DNA from: Anastrepha obliqua
Lineage: Eukaryota; Arthropoda; Insecta; Diptera; Tephritidae
NCBI RefSeq assembly: GCF_027943255.1
Contig: NC_072893.1
Span: 91,395,784 to 91,459,783 of the forward strand
Reading direction: 5' to 3'
Length of the DNA: 64,000 nucleotides
Numbering within the stretch: position 1 is the first letter of the stretch; each line of letters begins with the position of its first letter. The notes beneath the pieces were generated by a model that worked only from the letters and a program-made list of their open reading frames with translations, was not told the origin of the DNA and did not search any database. The position numbers and the translations under genes were made by a program. Positions 57,421 to 64,000 of this stretch are shown here, in pieces.

Positions 57421-58821
57421 CACTGTCCTCAACATAGAGTTCGTAACTCCCATAGGTAGATAGATTTGAGATTTGCACTTCGGCTCTCATAGTTTAAAAT
57501 TTACATTTGTAATAGTTGCATAAGCAAATTAGTAAAGTTGATTCTAAGAGGGTAAAGTCCTTAAAGTATTATGTCAATTACTTTATGCATAGACATAGGC
57601 AGTAATCACTTCTTAACAGATTATGTGTATGAGAAGTACGTAGATAAAAACAACAAACTCTACAGTCTTGACAGTACTCGTTGCGGTGCCTGCTGCTGGG
57701 GGCAGAGAAAGGCATCCGCTGCGCTAAATAGACCAAGTGGAAATGGATTTAGTCTCATTTGGTGTTTGTAATTGGCATGAGTAACTCCAGAAGAAGCAGC
57801 CAAAAACGTTTATGTGCAATGTGTGCAATCGTTTCCAAATACTTCACCCAAAAATTTCATATTTACTCCATAGGTCAGTATCACTTGTGGTACTTCTAAG
57901 CAATAAGTAGCTATTTATCTACAAGCGAAAGTTCTGCATTTGACAAAGAATAAAAGAAAACGGGTGCAGGTTCAACTTTTAACAGCATTTTCTACCAGAA
58001 AATTTGTGTAACTGTTGTTCACAAATTCACTTTTATTTAGGGCACGCGCTGTTGGGTTTATTCGCCACTGTTAACTGGGTGTTTGTATTCTTAAGATTTT
58101 TATGAGCTTGGGATGGTACCATTTCAAGTTTTGTTGCTTTTGGTTTTTGTTGATGTTGATGTTGCTATTATTATAATATACATATCGCGCGTTTGCTGAA
58201 AGAATGCGATAACTCAAAAAATCAAAATGTCAGAAATTCGAAAAAAATGACACAATTTTTTCGATTTACTACGTCTCTCTAAGTAATTAAACTTATATTC
58301 GAATTTTCATCCATGGACAAATTAGAGAACTTAATAGATATCGCCATGAATTTTTTCACGCTGATAGTTATTTATGCATACTAACCACCACTAACACTAT
58401 TTTGTGTTATGACATTTTTTCATAAAACCAACCATATGTACATACATATGCACATGTGGGCAACTGAGGGCAAAAATTATAACGAAAATGAAAATGAGCA
58501 TGGAACTTATGTAGATAAGCTTGGCTTCCGCTGCCTGTTGCAAACGCGTATTTCCAAAACAAGCAAGTGCTGTTAAAATAAAACAGTTGCAAGAAGTTGT
58601 GACAGTTCAAAAAAAAACTTAGAACAAAATATGGCAGATAAAATGTATTTATTTAAAATTAAAATTCTTAGTGAAAATTTCACGTAGACTCTATCTGATG
58701 GCCTAACCATGAAAAGGAGAAAAATACTTAATGCATAAAAATAAAAACAAAGAAAACTAAATAAGAAATTGGAATGTTCGTAATTTGTGAGAGAGTACAT
58801 TAATGTTTTACAAATGATCGA
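57421..58821. other. Upstream region of the large host exon
   Basis: AT-rich and without recognised gene or repeat. The frame of the exon at 58822 is closed by an in-frame TAA at 58801-58803, and there is no AG acceptor between that stop and the ATG. Transcript evidence would be needed to tell whether this region holds the 5' leader or an intron. Confidence 0.4.
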
Positions 58822-60016
58822 ATGGTGGTGATTCTACTACTATCGCCGCCGCCACCAACACCACAACCATCATACACAACAACAACAACCAATGGCTGTG
58901 ATGGAGGATCGAACGATAGCAGCACTGTATCGACCACATCGACCGGCGATACCGTCATACCCACCATCTATACCGTCAATAAAGCAATACCACTGCCAAA
59001 CGAAGCAACATATCAACACTATCAACCACCCCAACCACCGGCACCAACGGCAATTGCATTTCAACAGCACCATCAACGCCAGCAGCATCTCCTCAATTCT
59101 ACCGAATACGATCAGCAACGTCAACATCGTCATCGAGCGCAATCGCTGCATGAAAAAGTCCAAGCACAAGCCAAACCCTACAAAACAACAGCACAACATT
59201 CTAGTCATTTGTGTAGTGAGAAAAGAAGAAACACCAGCGAACGCGACAGACATCCGAACGTTGCGAGCGCACATTATGCGAAACGTGCATACACCAGACA
59301 GGGCGGGCGCGGTTACGAAGAGCGCACAAGAAAAATGTCTGGTCAACAATATCTACCCAGAATTATTGTCTCACCGCCACCGCCACCATCACCACCAGCT
59401 TCTCCACCCCCAGAGAAAGCTCACAAAAGAGCAATCGGTGCACAGCTCGAACCTGAAGCAACAGGCTCAACAATACCTCCATTACCCCCTCCCTTGCCGA
59501 AGAGTCAACCACCCTACAGTTCCTATTATAGACGTTGGTGTGGCGCAGAGCAGGCTCGTCAACACCCTCACCACTTGTGCACGAATCCGCTGCCAAAGCC
59601 GCCTAGAAGTGGCGCAACCCATACACCTGCTGCCGCATCGAGCACACCGCTCACCGGCGCGACACGCAGAAGATCGGACGCACGCGTGGATGCGTCCAAA
59701 GCATCAAGAGCGTCCAAGGCACGTTGGTCTGTTCCTCCATCACAACAATCTGGCCCCTCCAGCTATCAATGGTGTCAGCACATTACACCAACCCACTCGC
59801 TTTCTTCTTTTCCGCATGCTGCTTATTCTACTCCTCCAATGCAACAACAATCGCCACCAGCCAATACGAATTACAACTATAACACTAATACTAACACCAC
59901 TGATTTTGTTCGCCACGTGACACGTGTTAATTTCTATGATGTCGTTACTTCGCAGGTCGAATTTGAGCCCAAAGATGATAGTGATGAATGCGATACGGAA
60001 GCTATTACCAAAGAAG
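58822..60016 (+). CDS. Large coding exon of an unidentified host gene (Pro/Gln/His/Ser-rich)
   Basis: The frame opens at ATG 58822 and runs 398 codons plus one base to a consensus donor AAG|GTGAGT at 60017. Read past the donor it stops within nine codons, which supports the splice. The N-terminal half is low-complexity (LLLSPPPPTPQPSYTTTT, His/Gln runs). Proline clusters at about residues 188-203 (SPPPPPSPPASPPP) and 224-235 (IPPLPPPLPKSQPP) look like SH3 or WW ligand sites. An Arg/Ser/Ala-rich stretch follows, then a more ordered acidic end, DFVRHVTRVNFYDVVTSQVE and FEPKDDSDECDTEAITKE. No signal peptide or membrane segment is apparent. The first ATG has a weak context; ATG 59335 (MSGQQYLPRIIV, residue 172, after AAGAAAA) has a better one. 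The likely product is a disordered scaffold or signalling protein; I do not recognise it. Confidence 0.75.
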
Positions 60017-60569
60017 GTGAGTGGATAATAATTTGCATATGTTAATATGAGTACTAAGTCCTAGTGTATGTATAAAATAACTAAATACTTGAGTTAAGTG
60101 CGTATTTATGTATACTATAAGTAGTTTTGTATGTACTTAACTGTGCGCATAAACAACTTTGCGTACTTAGTTCATTAGCTAGTGTCAATTTTCACTTTTT
60201 AGCTCGACTTCCTCAACCGTATTTGCACTCATACATATTGTACTTATTTAAGGTTAAGTGAAGTTACAATTATATCGCACTTCCATAGCTTACTATTTTA
60301 AAATTTAAATGTGTTCTTTCACTTAGTAGACGAGTTGAAATTTTCCATTTCGCAATCTCTTCTTCTTAATGACAACAGATACTGAGTTATTGTAAGAACA
60401 AAGAGCTCATTCCCTCGAGGTACCCGAGTTAAAGTTTGCTAGTTTTCTCTGCTAGTTTTGCTGCTTGTGCTGATATTGTAAAACTAGCGGCCACAGTAGA
60501 GTGAACTCGTGTATACCACACGAGCTGCTCAACGTTACAAAAAATGTTTCTAAAAGCAGTAGCTGCATG
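60017..60569. other. Intron start after the host exon
   Basis: It opens with GTGAGTGGATAATA, a consensus donor. AT-rich after that with no ORF. The matching acceptor and next exon were not found in the window. Confidence 0.6.
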
Positions 60570-60715
60570 CAGCCATTGGAAATCCTCCAAATGCATTTCA
60601 GCCATGGAAATGTTTTACAACAAAACCATTCGACGCTCAGATATGGCAAAGAATGCAGTTCTACAAAAAATCATGCATCACAAATTGGAGCAGAAGATTG
60701 GCCAAAAATCTCGCA
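60570..60715 (+). mobile_element. tRNA-derived SINE, very old body fragment
   Basis: A diverged but ordered match to the SINE body: GGAAATCCTCCAAATGCATT (AACCTCCGAGTGTATT), TCAGCCATGGAAATGTTTTA (TCTGCCATGAAAAAGC), CATTCGACGCTCAGA and CATCACAAATTGGAGCAGAA with GATTGGCCAAAAATCTC (CCACAAATAGGAGGAGGAGCTCGGCCAAACACC). The head and tail are gone. Supported by collinearity, not by any single exact block. Confidence 0.45.
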
Positions 60716-61973
60716 AGTAATGAATTCGTCACTACGGTGGTGGCGCAAATTTAATCATCTAATTTTGTTTTAACTTTCTTTTACTAAATAAAAAAATATT
60801 TTGAGTGTTTGAAAGTTTTATTTGGACCTTACGCGTCCCAATGCTTGTCTGTTTTTATATTGCAGCTGTCTAGTTCACAAGTGTCAAATATGATTGACGT
60901 ACGACGCCATTTGAAAAAATTATAAATCTTCCGATAGAGTGATTTTATGGAGGTACAACACATGAAACATTACTCGTAATGTAAATGAAAATGAAAACGT
61001 TAAGAAATCGAGTTTGGTTTCCTTGTACGCATGACATTCTGAGTTTTGGTATAGCATAGCAAATCGAAAGTTGAATCAAGTCAACCCATTAACTCAGAAA
61101 TGGAAAATTTGCCATTCATTCTTCTGGCGTAAAGGGGCCGATATGTAGTAACCGAAGCTCAGACTTAGCCTTAGACAGATTAGCCAACTAGCCTTTACAG
61201 CCTTTTCGTTCCGCGCCACAATGCCACTACCGCCGTATATTCAGCATAGTGACTGCCATATAGGTCTTGTACAAATTTATTCAAACCATCTGACTTTGTC
61301 ATACGGCCAATCGCAAAATAATATAAGCCGACTGAAAAATGTTTGTATAAAAAATATTGATTTCATAGGGTGTGAGTGGCAGTCGCCCATAACTACCATA
61401 TAATTTTCTGTCTCTGTTGTACGATTATTTTTGTCTAACACTTAGCTTGACATTAGATAATAATCCTTTGCTAGACAGAAGTATAACAAGATGACCTCAG
61501 AGCGTGTTAAATCCTCGATCAGTTTGGTTAATTTGATCAGATAGCGCTTAGATATTGGAAACTTTTGTGATGGAACCTGGAACTTGTGATAGATCTTAAA
61601 ACTTTATTAAACTCAATTCGTTAGTAGAACGGACTTCATGCATTTTTGATCATATAACAAAACTTTAATTGTAATATTTTGTCAAGGACTCTTTCAGCTC
61701 AACTGTGTCCCTCAACTTTGGTCCTTAAACGTTCATATGGCAAATTTTAGTACGAGTACTGATGTAGAGTCGGCGCTTACGATTATGAGCTCATGAAGTA
61801 AAGTCAAATGTGTTTCGGTCTTTGCGAACTCTCTTAGCAAAGGTCTTAGTGCATTACAAACAAATTGAAAACTATAGGATATAAGATATAAGATTTTGAT
61901 ATTCCAAAAAAATTGATCCTTTTTAATATAAATGATTTTATGTTTATTTCATGACAAAGAGGAACGTATGCCG
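60716..61973. other. Probable intron or intergenic sequence
   Basis: No coding frame with features. TTTTTATATTGCAG at about 60854-60867 looks like a splice acceptor, but the sequence after it closes quickly in all frames. Confidence 0.4.
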
Positions 61974-62432
61974 TTAATAGTGGAAAATAACATCAGGGAA
62001 ATGACCACCACGACCGCGCTTAGAGGACAATATCCTTTTCATGAAATGTTCCTTTACCGAATTGAAAAGTGGGATGCCCTATGTCCTCGATAGCCTCACG
62101 AATTCCATCTTTGAGGTCTTGAATCGACCCTGGGCTGTTGCCGTAGACCTTCTCTTTCACGTGGCTCCAAAGAAAAAAGTCACAAGGTGCTAAATCACAA
62201 GATCTCGGTGGCTAATTGTGATCACCTCTTCGAGAGATAACACAGTCCGGAAACTTTTCCCGTAACATATCAATGGTTTCGTTACTTGTGTGGCACGTAG
62301 CGCCGTCTTTTTGAAAATAAACGTTGTCCAGATCAATACCATCCAATTCTGGCCATAAAAAATCGTTAATCATCACTCGATAGCGCAATCCATTCTCCAA
62401 TAACACCAGTTATTGGAAAACCCGATATATAA
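61974..62432 (-). pseudogene. Rosa-like transposase, C-terminal part
   Basis: From about 62406 on the minus strand: GLRYRVMINDFLWPELDGID, LDNVYFQKDGATCHTSNETI (second catalytic Asp), DMLREKFPDCVISRRGDH, then shifted to FFLWSHVKEKVYGNSPGSIQ, DLKDGIREAIEDIGHPTFQF and RGRGGHFPDVIFHY with TAA at 61974. One or two frameshifts are present. Upstream, 62405-62432 reads on the complement TATCGGGTTTTCCAATAACT, an end-like motif of this group, so the gene start has been deleted up to the terminal repeat. The opposite end near 61880-61970 was not found. Confidence 0.75.
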
Positions 62433-62969
62433 CCGAAAATAATAAATCAAGCAATCAGAAATGTCATTCTAATTTTTTGAGGCTTGGTATTGAAGACCGA
62501 AAGTTTTGGTTGGGAGAAACAAATAATGTCTTTACGAGATCATTAGGAAGCTAGGAAAAGAAACGATATTAGTAAAAACTAGCAGTCCGGACAGTGTCTA
62601 TAAGAACAAAAAAATGTTTGGTTCATTTTCGTAAAACTAGTAAAGTTATTAACAATCGTATTAAATTTTAACAGTTTGATTATTTAAGATCTACTTACAC
62701 TTAGTGTAATAAGTCTACCCTTCTTCCTTGATAGTTAAAAAAGTAACATGAAAATCAGTTTTTTATGTTTTTAAAATACATTTTACTTATTTTAACGAAC
62801 ATAACGACATTTAGTTTATTAAATAAAACGCATAATTATATCACACCATTTAGCAAATAAATAATAGATTTTATTTTTATTTAACGCAAAAGTTAAAAGT
62901 CAAAAGTCTACTGTCTTTTAAAATAAAAAATTTTAAGTATTCAAAAAAATCTCAAAAATATGCACGTTT
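62433..62969. other. Stretch between transposon relics
   Basis: AT-rich. It may include the 3' part of the neighbouring Tc1-like element, for example around CACTTAGTGTAATAAGTC at 62698-62715, but no matching inverted end lies in the window. Confidence 0.4.
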
Positions 62970-63837
62970 TTAGTAACTTGTTGGATACCCCCCATATTTT
63001 AACAATTCTCTAGGTCCATTTTGAATAGACTTTACCAATTTGGTGGTCTCTTCGACAGTAATCTTCTCCCACTTCTCCCACATAACATCCTTCAATACCT
63101 CTTTGCTTGTAATTTCGTGTTTCCTTGTATTTCTTTCCAGAAGCGGCCAAAACTGTTCAATATCGTTAAAATCTGGTGATTGTGAAAGTGTTGTCGATAG
63201 TTTGGGAGCATTATTGAAAAGCTATTGCTTTAATTTATAAGCCGTATCCTTGGGGTTGTTGTCTTATTGAAAGCCCCAGCATCTCAACGCTTTGCCATAA
63301 TTTTGTTTATCCAAATAAGCAAGCTTACCATTGTTGAATCTGTAAACTGAACTTTCCCAAACCATGAACGGTCTGTCATACACACCATACCATCACCCCA
63401 CTACCACCATATTTCGCTTTTGGTAACACTTTTTCTTTATTCAGCGCCATACTAGTCTTCCTCCACACAATTTTTCTTCCTTTGATACCAACAATGCAAA
63501 ACTTGATTCCATCTAAAAAATAACCCATTTTCAAAGTTCTGGGGGCTTGTATGTAAGCTCATTTTCGAAAATGACTTTCTTTCATGATAAACGGGTGTTC
63601 TTAAAACTCTTCCGGCAATTGAAACACTTTTATATTTTTGAAACTTATCCATTACTTCATGTTTCACTTTTGAAGAAGTTATCTTTATATCTTTCTTTAC
63701 AAGCCCTATAATACTGCGCTTTTATTGTACCTTCCTGTTAATTTAAGAGGACGCCCTATTTTTAGCCTCGAGGTTATAACTCCGGGGATGTAACAAAGCC
63801 GCAACACTCGAATTTGTGGAGTATCCTTACCGGACAT
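62970..63837 (-). pseudogene. Tc1-like (DD34E) transposase relic
   Basis: On the minus strand: MSGKDTPQIRVLRL and IGRPLKLTGR (DNA-binding part with the GRPxKLT link), SSKVKHEVMDKFQKY-like, KMGYFLDGIKFCIVG (first catalytic Asp), RKIVWRKTSMALNKEKVLPK, KYGGSGVMVW, WGFQ, stop, DNNPKDTAYKLKQ, stop, LFNNAPKLSTTLSQSPDFND, IEQFWPLLERNTRKHEITSK and KYGGYPTSY with TAA at 62970. Between the Asp of DNNPK and the Glu of DIEQ are exactly 34 residues, the Tc1 DD34E signature. At least two stops and several frameshifts disable it. The first helix-turn-helix is missing or altered at the 5' end. Confidence 0.85.
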
Positions 63838-64000
63838 TGTCAGTTGGGTGTCCATTAGGTGAGGCTTGGGATTGCTTCAAGTTCTTTCTGCAGAAGCTGT
63901 CTGGAGGACGTCGGGTAAAGGTTTAGATATCTGGGCTGTCACTTTTTCGCTACACCTGCGCATATTGCAGGATTAAATACCACTCACCCGGTGAAATTCA
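63838..64000. other. Window edge, no recognised feature
   Basis: It may hold the 5' leader of the Tc1-like element. No inverted end was identified before the sequence stops. Confidence 0.35.

Noticed and set aside
58870..59920. Overlapping ORFs of 342 codons (+) and 159 codons (-) inside the host exon
   Set aside because: Both lack splice support and arise from biased CA/CCA-rich sequence. The 398-codon frame ends at a consensus donor and has the better protein character.
60854..60900. Splice acceptor TATATTGCAG followed by an exon
   Set aside because: All frames after the site close quickly and there is no following donor.

Overview
This is an AT-rich eukaryotic window from a higher fly. 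The mix of transposons makes a tephritid fruit fly (Bactrocera, Zeugodacus, Ceratitis or Anastrepha type) the most likely source. That placement is inferred from DD41D rosa-like and mariner elements, tRNA-derived SINEs, short fly-type TA/CA repeats and GTGAGT splice donors; no species-specific gene was recognised. There are no prokaryotic genes, operons, rRNA genes or CRISPR arrays.

Host coding sequence is sparse. One strong exon lies at 58822-60016 (+). It encodes about 398 residues of a Pro/Gln/His/Ser-rich protein and ends in a consensus AAG|GTGAGT donor. A weaker candidate is a 40-codon first coding exon at 11231-11350 (+) that also ends at a GTGAGT donor. Everything between them looks like intron or intergenic DNA filled with mobile elements. 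The two exons could belong to one long gene, but nothing in the sequence proves it.

Layout. 1-740: internally deleted Tc1-like element with 48-bp inverted repeats. 2.9-3.6 kb: reverse transcriptase scrap, a 368-bp rosa-like deletion derivative and a solo end of a second mariner-like family. 5.16-6.33 kb: hairpin-bounded repeat containing about 109 copies of CATAA. 6.4-7.4 kb: decayed mariner. 8.5-8.9 kb: unknown ORF relic and A-rich tract. 10-16.6 kb: SINEs, the candidate first exon and LINE fragments. 18.9-24.3 kb: two rosa-like elements, two LINE scraps and a SINE. 25.2-27.7 kb: a nearly full-length but broken maT-like (DD37D) element and a mariner with 190-bp inverted repeats. 29.3-31.4 kb: mariner-like relic, LINE reverse transcriptase, SINE. 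35-40.9 kb: foldback element, a 1868-bp DNA transposon with a two-exon gene inserted in a LINE, a TTAA-flanked element and a rosa-like element. 44-46.2 kb: second copy of the TTAA element, SINE, mauritiana-type mariner. 49.4-54.3 kb: two SINEs tail to tail, LINE relics and three more TTAA-flanked elements. 54.9-57.4 kb: mariner relics. 58.8-60 kb: host exon. 60-64 kb: intron or intergenic DNA with SINE, rosa-like and Tc1-like relics.

Every transposase or reverse transcriptase gene seen here carries stops, frameshifts or deletions, so none appears able to move by itself. The elements most worth following up are the 36.7-38.6 kb transposon, whose spliced gene I cannot assign to a transposase family, and the five TTAA-flanked 700-740 bp elements, whose different ends surround a shared internal core. 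I did not find a clearly new functional system beyond these.
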